From positions 744,001 to 808,000 of the forward strand of contig JASSKH010000012.1 in the NCBI GenBank assembly GCA_031763025.1: a stretch of 64,000 bases of DNA. The letters are read 5' to 3'. Positions 1 through 9,919 of the stretch are shown in pieces. The notes beneath the pieces were generated by a model. The model did no database searches, was not told the DNA's origin, and saw only the letters and a list, made by a program, of their open reading frames with translations. The DNA is from Macrocystis pyrifera. Lineage: Eukaryota; Sar; Phaeophyceae; Laminariales; Laminariaceae. The first letter of the stretch is position 1; the number at the start of each line of letters is the position of its first letter. Position numbers and translations under genes: made by a program.

Positions 1-215
1 GTTCCACGCTGGAAAGGGATTCCGGCAGTAGGGTATTGGGATATCGGGGTAATGTGTGCCCACCAATGCCACTCGTCAGGTGGAACCCTCTACTGCATGT
101 GAGGCGAGTCAACTCTACAGCGAGGATGTAATATAAGAGGAGTTCCGTGTCATGTCTGGAGTCAGCCACGCGTTCCCATGCCAGCTGCGCCTATACCTTT
201 AGGGATCAATCAACA
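1..215 (+). repeat. solo-LTR-like repeat, copy A (left end outside window)
   Basis: This segment matches 5,933-6,201 on the same strand and 9,259-9,520 on the opposite strand. Shared landmarks are the GATATCGGGGTAATGTGTGCC and TATAAGAGGAGTTCCGTGT blocks. It ends in CAATCAACA; the other copies begin with the inverse, TGTTGATTG, so the unit is bounded TG...CA like an LTR. No primer-binding site is visible beside any copy, so solo LTRs or a small inverted-repeat element are both possible. The first 50 or so bases lie outside the window. Confidence 0.55.
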
Positions 216-1560
216 GAGAAGTACATAACCCTCAGACTGCCTCGCCGACCAGGGCATCCGAAATAATCGGAAATTGACTGAGTAGCTGGACAAGGAGACT
301 ACGCATGATTTGAGGGTGGTAGGTCAGTGCGCACAATCTGCTGGCGTTGCGAGATGTTGGTTAGTCTTCCATAATGGTTGGGGTTCTCTCCGCAAATATT
401 CTGCCTAAACTCATGGAAAAACCTCCAACCAGCGCAGCAGTGTGTACCGCATACAACAGCACAGTGGGAACTCTACACAATACTGCAGGCCATCGAAGGA
501 CACCTTCCAGGCAGCCTACGAACTCCACGACCTTCTACACGCGTTACACACACCGATTTCTTCGTCACCATGAACATGGCGGCTAACCCTGAGATCTGCT
601 GTGGGTTTCTATGGTGTGTTTCACAACCGTTACACATCGGGAATCCGTTTGCAAACTACTTGCTACGCATGTGCCCTAAGTTAGACTATTAATAGTATTA
701 ATAGTGCATGTCAATACTACAGCAGTGCGGATACTGTGGACTGCTGTTGGTGCAACAACAAGCAGGATAATGTGTCGGAAAGAACGCGTACAACGAACAT
801 GACGCATAGCTAGACAAGCTGCAGCATGGCCGCTCTCTGTGCATCTATGGGGTGTGTTCGTTGCCTTAACTAATCAGACAAAAACTGTGCACAGCGTTTC
901 TAAAGTTTGTTCAGTCCTGTGCGGCAGAACGATAGGCGTTGGTAAACGCCTGAGGGACAGGCCGCTTTTTCACGGCTGTTTAAGGTTTATTAAACAACCA
1001 CATTGGTGGGTGATGATGGTTGCACGGAACGAACGCCGATTTTACTACGGTACTGTGATACTGCTGTAGATGACATACACCCACCTATTTCGATAGCATC
1101 CACAGACAAGTACAAAAACTACATACAGAGCGCAGCCTGCACAAACTTATGTGCCCTTCATTTGTGCCCATGTTAATAGACGCGTAAACAAAACACCCGG
1201 CGCTTTGAACGATACCAGCGCTCTCAATTATTATAGCACGTACGACTTATTAGAACACGGCGCGGCAATGTAACAAGTTAATTTCAAATCCATTGATTCA
1301 CGATGGCGTGGCTAACGATCGATGTACTCGTCGACACATGCTGTACAGTGGTATAGTCCGAGCTCATGCTATATATAAGCCACCGTGGTTGTCCTGGTCT
1401 AAACGGGGCGCGCGCGACGAACGTCGTTCGATGTCGTCAAATGCGGCTTTACGACACCAGTCTGACTATTCTGACAGTGCACCAGGATGATGACCAGGAT
1501 ACCACACACAGCAGTATCTACTGCTGTAATATCCCGTTCTAGATACACGCGAAATAGGTC
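216..1560. other. no gene recognised
   Basis: I see no protein with recognisable motifs, no RNA gene and no clear repeat here. Open frames are short and overlap on both strands as expected by chance. If copies A and B of the solo-LTR-like repeat are a pair, this would be part of their interior, but it carries no coding remnant. Confidence 0.5.
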
Positions 1561-1740
1561 TTATTTGCGACACTGGCCTGGGTGTTCTAGGATACCCTAT
1601 ATCTCCTCGAGTATTGGCCCGTTTGCGCTACACGATAGCTTCAATGGTAGCCTTACACCATGCAGAGACTCTAATGGTATATACATAGTACGTCGTTGAT
1701 GCGGAGCGTGTGCGGCAACCACGTTGCGGTGTCGCAATTA
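1561..1740 (+). mobile_element. MITE, TTATTTGCGACAC family, copy 1 of 3 in tandem
   Basis: The unit starts TTATTTGCGACACTGG and ends with the near-inverse GCGGTGTCGCAATTA, giving terminal inverted repeats of about 13 bp. The inner part (CCTCGAGTATTGGCCCG, then ACACGATAGCTTCAATGG) is shared with the next two units. At 180 bp with no coding potential it fits a non-autonomous DNA transposon. The TTA/TAA at the outer ends would fit a PIF/Harbinger-type target site, but that is inference. Confidence 0.7.
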
Positions 1741-1743
1741 CGG

Positions 1744-1930
1744 TATTTTGTGACAGCCAGAATGAAGGTTCTACGGGTGTTGTACCAGGATACCCCATAC
1801 GTCCTCGAGTACTGGCCCGTTTTGGCTACACGATGGCCTCAATGATAGCCTATGCCACGCTGAGACTCTACTGATAGCGCTTTGCCGATCCGGAGCGTGT
1901 GCGGCAACCACGTCGCGGTGTCGCAAATAA
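1744..1930 (+). mobile_element. MITE, TTATTTGCGACAC family, copy 2 of 3
   Basis: Same family as the preceding unit. The left end is worn (TATTTTGTGACAG), the right end is intact (GCGGTGTCGCAAATAA). The body contains CCTCGAGTACTGGCCCG and the GGAGCGTGTGCGGCAACCACG block shared with copy 1. It is 187 bp long and lies three bases from copy 1. Confidence 0.7.
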
Positions 1931-1931
1931 G

Positions 1932-1959
1932 TTATTTGCGACACGCGTGTCGCAAATCA
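1932..1959. repeat. isolated palindrome of MITE ends
   Basis: TTATTTGCGACAC is followed almost directly by GTGTCGCAAATCA, so only the two inverted ends are present with no body. It looks like an internally deleted element or the junction between tandem copies. A similar CGACACCGGTGTCG palindrome lies at about 2,153-2,175 after copy 3. Confidence 0.6.
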
Positions 1960-1962
1960 GGC

Positions 1963-2146
1963 TTATTTGCGACACCGATCTGAACTTTTTGCGGGTGTAC
2001 CAACAGGCCAGATATCGCCTCGAGTCCTGGCCCGGTTCGGCAATGCGATAGCTTCAATGATGGCCCTGCACCATGCCAGCACGTCCCTGGCGGTGTGGAG
2101 CCAATCTGAGGTATGTGCCGCGAACGTGGCGCGGTGTCGCAAATAA
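1963..2146 (+). mobile_element. MITE, TTATTTGCGACAC family, copy 3 of 3
   Basis: The unit opens TTATTTGCGACACCGATC and closes GCGGTGTCGCAAATAA, with the family core CCTCGAGTCCTGGCCCGG and GCGATAGCTTCAATGATGG between. At 184 bp it is the best-preserved of the three at both ends. It points the same way as the other two. Confidence 0.72.
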
Positions 2147-2239
2147 GAAAAAACGACACCGGTGTCGCAAATAGCATTACCCTTTATCAAAAGAAAAACA
2201 GTGCCACATCATATAAACCAGGCATTGTCATGAACTCAT

Positions 2240-3070
2240 CGTCCGGGCCGGGCCGGCGCGGGCCGTGCTGGTCTGGGAATTGTCGTGGGCCGGACCGGGC
2301 CGGGCTGACGAAATGAAAAACAACAATGTTCCGGACTGGGCCGGGCCGGCCCGAAATGGTTTTCAATGTAATGGACCGGCCGGGCCTCGGCCCATGCGCT
2401 GATTATCTGGTGGGCCGGACCTAGCCGCGGTGCGTGAGATATTGGCTTTACGTTGGCAGCTCCGCCTTGCCCATGTGGTGGCCCACTAGCATCGGCGGGC
2501 CGGCCCAGGTCGCAGCCCAAAACATGTGGTGTACTCCGGCTACTACAATTACGACGTTCCTCCTGCCCATGAAGTGACCCGGGTGTTTTTACCGACCGGC
2601 CCGGGCTGCGGCCCATGACATGTGGTGTACCAATGCCGCATCCATCGGTCTCGGATTCTAGTGCAGCAAATTTGTATGGGTACGAGGTATATGTGAATCG
2701 TGGCTAGCTAGTAGTGGGCCAGAAGCAGATGGACCATGGTATTCAAAAAATAAAAAGGAAAGCTAAGAACTAAACGTATTAAAAAAACAAACGCGGAAGC
2801 GCATACGCGAGCGAGATTTTTGTACGGGACAGCACAAAGGTTAACAGGTGGTCCAGCACGACGAAGACCCAGGCCGGCCATTTAGTTTGAGAGGTGCCGG
2901 CCCGTGAAGAGCCCGGGTTTCAAGGGCCTCACTGCCAATGTCATGGACCAGACCGGGCCTGGCCGGGGATTCTGAGAATTTGATGGGCCGGCTCAGACCA
3001 CGGCAAACCAAGTGAGGAAAAGATGGACCCGCCTGGCCAGGCCCAACCCCGAGGCGGTCCATTTGCACCG
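2240..3070. repeat. GGCCGGGC-rich low-complexity segment
   Basis: Clusters of GGGCCGGGCCGG and close variants recur at 2,244-2,400, 2,490-2,620 and 2,870-3,065 on both strands, separated by AT-richer spacers. The block CAGCCCAAAACATGTGGTGTA near 2,513 recurs as CGGCCCATGACATGTGGTGTA near 2,609. Long open frames here follow from the base composition and show no protein motifs. Confidence 0.5.
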
Positions 3071-4756
3071 GCACATGAGGTGCCCTAGTACAACACAGTA
3101 AGCCTAAGAACGATGTTAGCAAATGACAAGAAAGCCGAAGTACAGCAAAGTTTGTTTCATGCAACGGTAGCAGTTTGTACAAGTAGCATAGTATAGTTAT
3201 GCCTATCAGACCGTCTGGCACCTTGCTGCCCTGTCTACAGTCTCTTTTTTGCCTTCGTCAACCACGGTGTTCCTACGGCTATTCCCTCCTCGCCACCCAT
3301 ACCCCATCTAGCGGATGTGCGCGGGACCCTACTCATATTCGCTTCATCTTCGTGCCAAAACCACGCGACACAGAACAAATGAAAAAAAAAACACACACAG
3401 AAACATGTAATTGATGAAGTATGAAACCGACGGCGACCGAAACCATATATTTCGACAACTCATGTCGAATTTTGAACTTCGACCCTGCCGACGGGAGGGA
3501 GCGGAAGTGCCTGGAACCGTCCCCTCTCGGTACGCCTCATTGATTTCTACACAAGACTGACACCAGGGAGTATAAGAGCGCCGCCCCGTCCCTGGTAAAC
3601 ACAATAATAATGAGAAGATGGAAGAGAGACGCCCCCCTCCGGCTTGATACAAGGGCAACCAGGGGGCGGTAGAGAGTCCCCCTCCTCCTGATTTATCGAA
3701 AGGGATGCGTGGTCAATAGTCAAATGACTAGGGCAAGCAACACATGAGTACACCCTCCTTGAATGATACAAAAAAAACAGGGGATGGCAGAGCCCCCCTC
3801 CCTCCCCCCCTGTATTATATTCCTGGTACATATTTAGGTTGGACTGGCGTCGGTTGGCGACGACGCTGTAAAAACGCCTCTTACTGCTTGAGCTAGACAG
3901 CCAGGGTATCGTTTTTTATTTTTATCTTTGTCGATTGCCACTGCTGGCGGTCGAGTTTGATCATTTTGCTGCGGGGAGAACCTTTACTCCGCACGAGCGG
4001 GATGATCGTGACACGCAGTAAGTATATGGTGAGACACCCACGAGGCCGTTACATAGTAAACCCATTGCTATCTCTGGAAGTGGCCACACCAGAAACTAAA
4101 TCCATTCATTGGTGCTGTCATCCATATGCAAGAAAATCCACCTGAAAAGCCGTTCTTAGCAGGATGCAGCTCACCCTCCATGCGACTCGCTCAACACCTC
4201 ACGGTGCTTCGCGCTTGGTGCAATCAATGTCTGCCTGGTTGGTGAGATACCGACGCGTTTCGTCCCGGTATTGTAGGTCTATGGTCATACCCCTACGGCC
4301 ATGCATGACAACGAGTACACCCCCCCCGCCTAGGACAAGACAATCCACAATACTATGACACTACTATGCGGTGGCAACATATAGATCATAACTGCGTGTT
4401 TCCGCCGACTGCGGCAGCAGCGAGTGGTATCAAGGAGCTATGGGGTTGCTCGAAGGTGATTCAAAATGCCTCGAAGAGATGTGGGATCATAAGGGTTGGG
4501 TGGACAAGCACTGCTCAAAGAAGGTCGCTTACTCTGAATGAAAAGAACATGTCAGGTAGCATGTACACTATGCCCCTCCAATCACACGACGACGTTGGAC
4601 CCAATCAAGCAGCAAAACAGAAAACGTTTAGTCATGGCTGTACGTTGCGACGGTACACGTATTTGCCCGTACCTCAAGTCCGCCGTGCGTTTGCTCAATT
4701 AATTTTCGCCCCCTTACCCGGTAGTAAGAGCATCCTCGCAAAGTGGAAACCCATTG
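3071..4756. other. no gene recognised
   Basis: No recognisable protein, RNA gene or dispersed repeat was found. The part at 3,540-3,830 has several CCCCCTCC runs, which give a GGGAGG-rich opposite strand and chance open frames. Confidence 0.5.
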
Positions 4757-4764
4757 GATACAAT

Positions 4765-5097
4765 CAGTAGTGGACAAAGCATGATAGTAGAGATTCCTAG
4801 GTAGCTGATGAGGCACTCTAATTGGCTAGGGGTATGTTTTACGCGGCTAAATCAACTTTCGAGTGTTTCCCAGCCACAGCATCCCGAGTCATCCCGAGTG
4901 AACCTAAAGTCTTCCATAGCTCAGCATCCACGCTGGCCGAGCCAATTTAGAGTCTTAACAGGCACCGCATCCCAGCACTGACCACTGGCATAAGGTTCGG
5001 GTTCGGGTTCGGGTTAGGGTTCGGGTCGGAGGGTCGGCTTCAGGCGTCCAACACAAAACCCCTATTAAGATCTACGATCGAGGTCTGTCCACCTCTC
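4765..5097 (+). mobile_element. hAT-type MITE with telomere-like core, copy 1
   Basis: The element starts CAGTAGTGGACAAAGC and ends with the inverse-like GACCTCGATC...GTCTGTCCACCTCTC, giving inverted ends of about 30 bp. It is flanked by an exact 8-bp duplication GATACAAT (4,757-4,764 and 5,098-5,105). An 8-bp target duplication and CAG at the end fit the hAT superfamily. The centre (about 4,995-5,035) holds TTCGGG/TTAGGG repeats. No coding capacity. The second copy is at 42,399-42,740. Confidence 0.8.
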
Positions 5098-5422
5098 GAT
5101 ACAATAAAGGAAACGCGTGTCAACACTCTTTGTCAGCGAATCGATGCGCAATACCTACTATAGTACGTCGACAATCGATCATGAACGATCTCTAAGTTAC
5201 AAGTGCTTCAACATATTTTCTGCTACGATACCAGGATGGTAGAGGTTCAGCATCATCAATCACATTCGTTAGTTAGTTCAATTCTTGTTCATGAGCTACA
5301 GCCGCGGGGGGACGTGGAGCAAAGCATTTTGCAAGATCATACCTATCACACGTCCGTAGCGAGTCATTCAAAGGAGGACTGCATCATTGGTATTATGTCG
5401 GCGAGTATTCGGGTCTCATCTT

Positions 5423-5529
5423 TATTACGGGGGACCATAGTAAATAGGACCTGCGGTACACATCGAAACTAATATTTTTCTTTTTTGGGTAACATTATTT
5501 GTTCCTTACTATCATGGTCCCCCGTAATA
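5423..5529 (+). mobile_element. 108-bp MITE, TATTACGGGGGACC family, copy 1
   Basis: TATTACGGGGGACCATAGTA at the left and the inverse TACTATCATGGTCCCCCGTAATA-like block at the right form 25-29-bp inverted ends around a short AT-rich centre. Matching copies lie at 8,941-9,049 and 16,555-16,663. No clear target duplication was identified. Confidence 0.75.
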
Positions 5530-5932
5530 GCGCCTTCCATACTTGAAGAAATGTTATTCCACAGTAAGGTGATACCCTATTATATGTTGATGTTTATAAA
5601 CACAATAGGAGCTGCACGTTGTCAGAGGACGGATGGAATACTACTAATATGTACAGTACGAGTAGCACGTCGTATCCCTTTCATGAGATCATCGCATTCA
5701 TGAAGTATCACAAGCGAGAACACGATGCACGCCTTTTTTTTTTCGATTAACTTGTTGTTTTGACTGACTTGTCATGGATCAATCGGAAAACTCGGGGATG
5801 ATAATATATTTACCCCCGATTTTCACCATCACAGCCGTACCTTATTAGAAAAGCTGATTTCCCGTAAATTTCGTTAAATATTTCTGGAAATATGCCGTAA
5901 CGTGCTGTACATCCCTGCTATATGTAGCTAGC

Positions 5933-6201
5933 TGTTGATTGTACTCAGAAACACGTCATCTAAGATCCATCGCAGATTGAGGAGTTCCATGCTGGAAAGT
6001 GATTCTGTGGTAGCAGGGTACTGAGATATCGGGGTAATGTGTGCCCAGCGATGCCATTCGTTAGATGTGGCTCCGAATGACGCGAGTCGACTTTACAGCT
6101 CGGATGTAATATAAGAGGAGTTCCGTGTTAGTATCTGGAGCCAATCACGCGTTCCAGTGCTATCTGTGCCTATACTCTTTAATTTTTTAAATCAATCGAC
6201 A
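5933..6201 (+). repeat. solo-LTR-like repeat, copy B
   Basis: It begins TGTTGATTG and ends CAATCGACA (CAATCAACA in copy A), so the 269-bp unit has 9-bp inverted TG...CA ends. It aligns along its length with copies A and C. The flanks show no matching 5-bp duplication. A solo LTR is the simplest reading; a short inverted-repeat element is the alternative. Confidence 0.6.
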
Positions 6202-6715
6202 CACTAGTGGAAGCCGGTGATCTTCTATTGGCAAGCGTAGCCCAGGAATACCTGGAGGAGTGGGAAATTGCTTCCGGCATGTCTATTCTTAGACTGTGTT
6301 CCCATTGACAGTCAGGGAGCGAGCGTGTGAATTTAGAAGATGCGATCGAGGTGCTGGAGGAAAGGACGCGAGAGAAGAGGCAGGAGATGCCGCACCAGAG
6401 GCAACAGCGATTCCTGCAGGGCCAAGTTTGAGCCAGACTTGGTAGATTCACTTAGCACTGGTGGCGGAGGCTCTGGAGAGTAGCAGTTGCAGGGGCAGCA
6501 GCTGCTCCAGCACCACAGTCAGCAACATCAGCAGTCAAAGGATTGCTACACTTGTTCCGACGATGAAACGCATGCAGAAACCACCGTTACCGCCGCCGTT
6601 CACCACCGCCGCCGCAACCTCCGTCTTCGGTGCCGCCGCTGCCGCCGCCGTCGTCTCGACCTCTGCGTAACCGTCGCTGCTGCAACACCCCGGGATAGTC
6701 AGGCATCTGCCTGAA
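6202..6715 (+). other. possible decayed coding segment with triplet repeats
   Basis: After copy B the plus strand carries a protein-like stretch rich in E, R and Q (for example DAIEVLEERTREKRQEM near 6,330), then a Q/H-rich part (about 6,480-6,545) and GCC/CGC triplets (6,587-6,670). It resembles low-complexity parts of element Gag proteins, but no diagnostic motif is present. It is broken, and I cannot assign a family. Confidence 0.25.
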
Positions 6716-7226
6716 TCTGTGGGTTCGCTTTGTGCTGGCAACGTAGAAGAAGAAAGTAAGAATATAAGAGAGCATGAAAGAGGGAGTTTGGCCGGCAGGA
6801 GCCGGGGGGGAAGGTGGAGACCGCGGGGGCGACGCTGAAAGTGTTTTGGCATATTCGTTTGCCTGGACTGCTGAAGCACCACACCCGCAGGTGGTTTATG
6901 GGGGGGGCGTTGTACCCGAGGAAGTAGGCGAGGGAGCAAGTCAGGATGGGCGCAGGGGGGGGAGTTTGCATCGCCTGTTGAGGATCAGCGCACGGGTGCG
7001 ACAGGATGCGCTGCCCTAAGAGAGAGAGGATGAAAGAGAAGGGACCGAGGCGCCACCAGCAAAGACTTATGTCCGCATCAGGTACGTATTACATCGTTGG
7101 TTGATTGCTGTGGTGATTTCCGTTTTTAGATTATCGATTGTATATCGAGTGGAGAATGATCGATAATCTCCGAACATTGGAGATTGGGAGTTGAGAATGT
7201 TGGAATTTGGAATATAACACGGACGT

Positions 7227-7560
7227 TTTTTTTTTTTTTTTTTTTTTTTTTTAACTCATCACTTTCACTTTCGAGCCTAATTCGTAAGAGGTTTTACCCT
7301 CGACGACCTTCTGGACAAGCCGTGGTCACAGGTGTCTTCCCTTCTCCCCCCCGGTACGTGCCTTTATTTTTTATCGCGCATAGGGTTCAGCATTCTCACT
7401 GCTCGTCGATTTCATCGAATGTAGCTAACTCACGCTCTCGCGCTTTCGGCTAGTCAATCTATTTTTTTGCAAGAAAATGCCCCTACGAGCATGCATGCAC
7501 ACGGTGAGACTTGAACCCACGAAATTGATCTTGATAGGCACGCGGACCACTTACCAATCG
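7227..7560 (-). mobile_element. tRNA-derived SINE, family 1, copy 1
   Basis: Read on the minus strand, the head has an A-box-like TTGGTAAGTGGTCCGCG and a B-box GTGGGTTCAAGTCTCACC about 45 bases further on, as in a tRNA-derived pol III promoter. The body then matches 55,740-56,075, with landmarks CTGAACCCTATGCGCGA and GGCACGTACCGGG. It ends in a pure A tail, seen on the plus strand as the 25-T run at 7,227-7,251. The promoter boxes plus poly(A) support a SINE mobilised by LINE machinery. Confidence 0.8.
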
Positions 7561-7688
7561 TATACGTATACGTATATAGCTTCCCTCAATGAAGTTATCC
7601 TGTAGACGCACTGCCGGACAATGACGTCTGTCTCGTTTATGGTTGACTGGTAGAGCACGAGTAGGTTTAGCAATCTGGAAGAAGGGAT

Positions 7689-7812
7689 CTTTAGGGGGTA
7701 GGTTAGGGTTAGGGTTAGGGTTAGAGTCAGGAGTTGGGTTAGGTCTTCGCCCGTACCTTGATCCCACAGAAACATGGGAAATAAAATACCTGAACAGCCT
7801 ACCAACCTAAAG
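7689..7812 (+). repeat. mini inverted-repeat element with TTAGGG repeats, copy 1
   Basis: CTTTAGGGGGTAGG at the left is inverse to CCTACCAACCTAAAG at the right, enclosing a TTAGGG array (7,701-7,723). A copy at 9,789-9,917 lies after the same upstream words (CAATCTGG...GGATCTTTAG) but has its interior in the opposite orientation. It may be a tiny non-autonomous element or a segment that has inverted between its repeats. Confidence 0.5.
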
Positions 7813-7819
7813 AACCCTT

Positions 7820-8400
7820 CTCCTAGATTGCTAAGGGACCTCCGCGGCGGAGGCGATATCGAGTAGTGTTTCGGGCATTGAGGTGGTTATTATTGAAATG
7901 TTGTTGCCTGTGAATCTGGATAACTATTTTCCTTTTTTTGTGTTTTTTAATTTTGGTTTCTGGTCGATTTAGATCGCGCCGAGAGTTTTAGTTTTTTTTT
8001 ATCAGTTATAACGTCGAATACAACTTCAGTGAAAACAGATGTATGCTCTCTCGCACTACCGTCCGTCGCGACCTGTGTATCTATGGTGGGATTAGGGGAC
8101 AAGGGGAGATTCTTGTCGGAGGAACGGGGTTCCTTGCGATCTCTAGCGTTATTTTTTCTTGGCTTAATTTTTTTTTGATGAGAATGAATACTGTGATTTT
8201 TTCCATAATGTGCATAATTTCCCATAAAATCGAGGGGAAAGTTTTTGATGGGGCAGGAGAAAGACTGTGAAGCGGCTGGGGGCGTGTGCGCTCCATACTA
8301 TATCAATGTTTTCTGACTTGGAAGGTTTGGGTAGTACTTGGGAAATTGAGAGTTTGATCTTTTTTGTTCTTAATAATTTGTGTTTTTGTTCTTCATGGTC
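7820..8400. other. no gene recognised
   Basis: AT-rich sequence with several T runs. No protein motif, RNA gene or repeat copy was recognised. Confidence 0.45.
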
Positions 8401-8409
8401 ACCGCTGAC

Positions 8410-8478
8410 TCTGAGTGGTCTAGCAGGTAGTGCTATGTAACTCCCAACGGTGGGTCGAGCGTTCAAATCTCGCCGAAT
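8410..8478 (+). repeat. tRNA-like promoter pair, possible SINE head
   Basis: GAGTGGTCTAGCAGGTAGTG resembles an A box and GCGTTCAAATCTCGCC resembles a B box at roughly tRNA spacing. The intervening sequence does not fold into a good anticodon arm and the acceptor ends do not pair, so this is not a working tRNA gene. It may be the head of another tRNA-derived element. No second copy was found in the window. Confidence 0.35.
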
Positions 8479-8940
8479 TCTGATTTTGTTGTTTTCGAGC
8501 GTGCGCGCTGGAGACAACACAAAACATTACGATAGTGTTTCTCTAGACACCAGTAGCGTTTGGCGAGAGGACGGCCCCGTAGATCAGTGTTCCTACGTCG
8601 ACGATATTCCACGAATACCCTTGAACCATGTCCGCGGAAAATGTCGTGTTACCTGACTGAATCCGAAAAGAATGCCGTTATATCTGGCATTGGATTGCTG
8701 ATCTAGTCGCCACGGATGCAGTCAGCCCTCTTGGGCGAGTCCGCAAAATGTTCAGGTCTCTCTGAGGTGTATGCCTGAACCCCTCGAACCGCGTTGATCA
8801 GATTTCTGTTAGCGGGGGTTTTGCTCGTGACGCCCCCCATATTCTTCTCGAGGCAGTCGACTGACAATGCACTCGAACAATTTTGTAGTCCTCCACAGAA
8901 GCTCCAGTTAACGATGACAATTCACAGCACACACAGCAGC

Positions 8941-9049
8941 TATAACGGAGGTCCATAGTTTATGGGACCTATGGTATACACAAAAACCTATATATTTACC
9001 TATTTTTACTATCAATATTTGGTCCTATGTACTATGGTCCCCCGTAATA
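8941..9049 (+). mobile_element. 108-bp MITE, TATTACGGGGGACC family, copy 2
   Basis: The right end is intact (TACTATGGTCCCCCGTAATA). The left end is worn (TATAACGGAGGTCCATAG) but still inverse to it. The centre, ACACAAAAACCTATATATTT and CAATATTTGGTCCTAT, matches copy 3. Confidence 0.75.
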
Positions 9050-9258
9050 GGGGTCCTAGGAGTGTACTAGTATTCGAGACTTGCCTCGTGACTAGCTAGC
9101 TCTGCAGCCCACCCCTGAAATCGAAGGCTTAATAACCTGATGATGATTATCCTTGCACGTGGCAGAGACAAAAACTCGATCGAAATTGATAGAGTGGTAC
9201 AGCATGAGTTACTAGCTCCGCAGAGCTGAGCATAGAGACGGTCCTAGCTGTAGTGTTA

Positions 9259-9520
9259 TGTTGATTGAGCTCTAGAGGTATAGACAGACGTAGCTGGCAC
9301 GAGAACGCGTAGATGACTCCAGACAGTAACACATAATTCCTCTTCTATCATACCTGAGTTGTCGAGTCGACTGCCTCGTATGGAGTTCCACTACGTGTGA
9401 CATCGGTAGGCAAACAGATACTTCGATATCCCGATACCCCACTACCAGAAATCCTCTCCAGCATGGGACTCCACAATCTACGATGGATCTTGTGTGCCGT
9501 GTTTCTGGATACAATCAGCA
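9259..9520 (-). repeat. solo-LTR-like repeat, copy C
   Basis: This is the minus-strand copy of the unit at 1-215 and 5,933-6,201. Its plus-strand ends are TGTTGATTG and CAATCAGCA. It abuts, with 14 bases between, a SINE copy truncated at its tail, which suggests one insertion disturbed the other. Confidence 0.6.
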
Positions 9521-9534
9521 CCCCCGCCCCTCCT

Positions 9535-9760
9535 GCTCACAAGTGTCGTCCCTTCTACCTCCCGGTACGTGCCATTAATGTTTTTTGTCGTGCATAGGGT
9601 TCAGCATTCCCATTGCTGTTCGTCGATTTTCATCGACTGTAACTAACTCACGCTCTTGCACTTTCCGCTAATTTTTTTTTTATGCACGAAAAAGTCACGA
9701 CGAGCATGCACTCGTTGAAACTCGAACCCACGAATTGACCTTGATAGGCTCGTGGAACGA
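9535..9760 (-). mobile_element. tRNA-derived SINE, family 1, copy 2 (tail-truncated)
   Basis: On the minus strand it shows the family B box (GGGTTCGAGTTTC-like), the GAGCGTGAGTTAGTTACAG body word and the CTATGCACGACAAAAAACATT region. It stops near 9,535, before the poly(A) part seen in the other two copies. The head near 9,750 is diverged. Confidence 0.7.
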
Positions 9761-9788
9761 GGTCTCATTACAATCTGGGAGGCTGGAT

Positions 9789-9917
9789 CTTTAGGTTGGT
9801 AGGCTGTTCAGGTACTTTGGTTCCTGTTGGGATCAAGGTACGGGCGAGGACCCAACCCAATCCCTCCTATAACCTTAGCCCTAACCCCATTCCTAACTCT
9901 GACCCCAAACCGTAGCT
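9789..9917 (-). repeat. mini inverted-repeat element with CCCTAA repeats, copy 2
   Basis: It starts CTTTAGGTTGGTAGGCTG, which is the inverse of the right end of the 7,689-7,812 copy. It continues with CAAGGTACGGGCGAGGACC and ends among CCTAACCCC words. Relative to the shared upstream flank its interior is flipped. The right end is worn, so its position is approximate. Confidence 0.45.
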
Positions 9918-9919
9918 AA

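Noticed and set aside
7700-7725. Chromosome end or terminal telomere
   Set aside because: The TTAGGG array is short, internal, and enclosed by inverted repeats. The other TTAGGG arrays lie inside a MITE.
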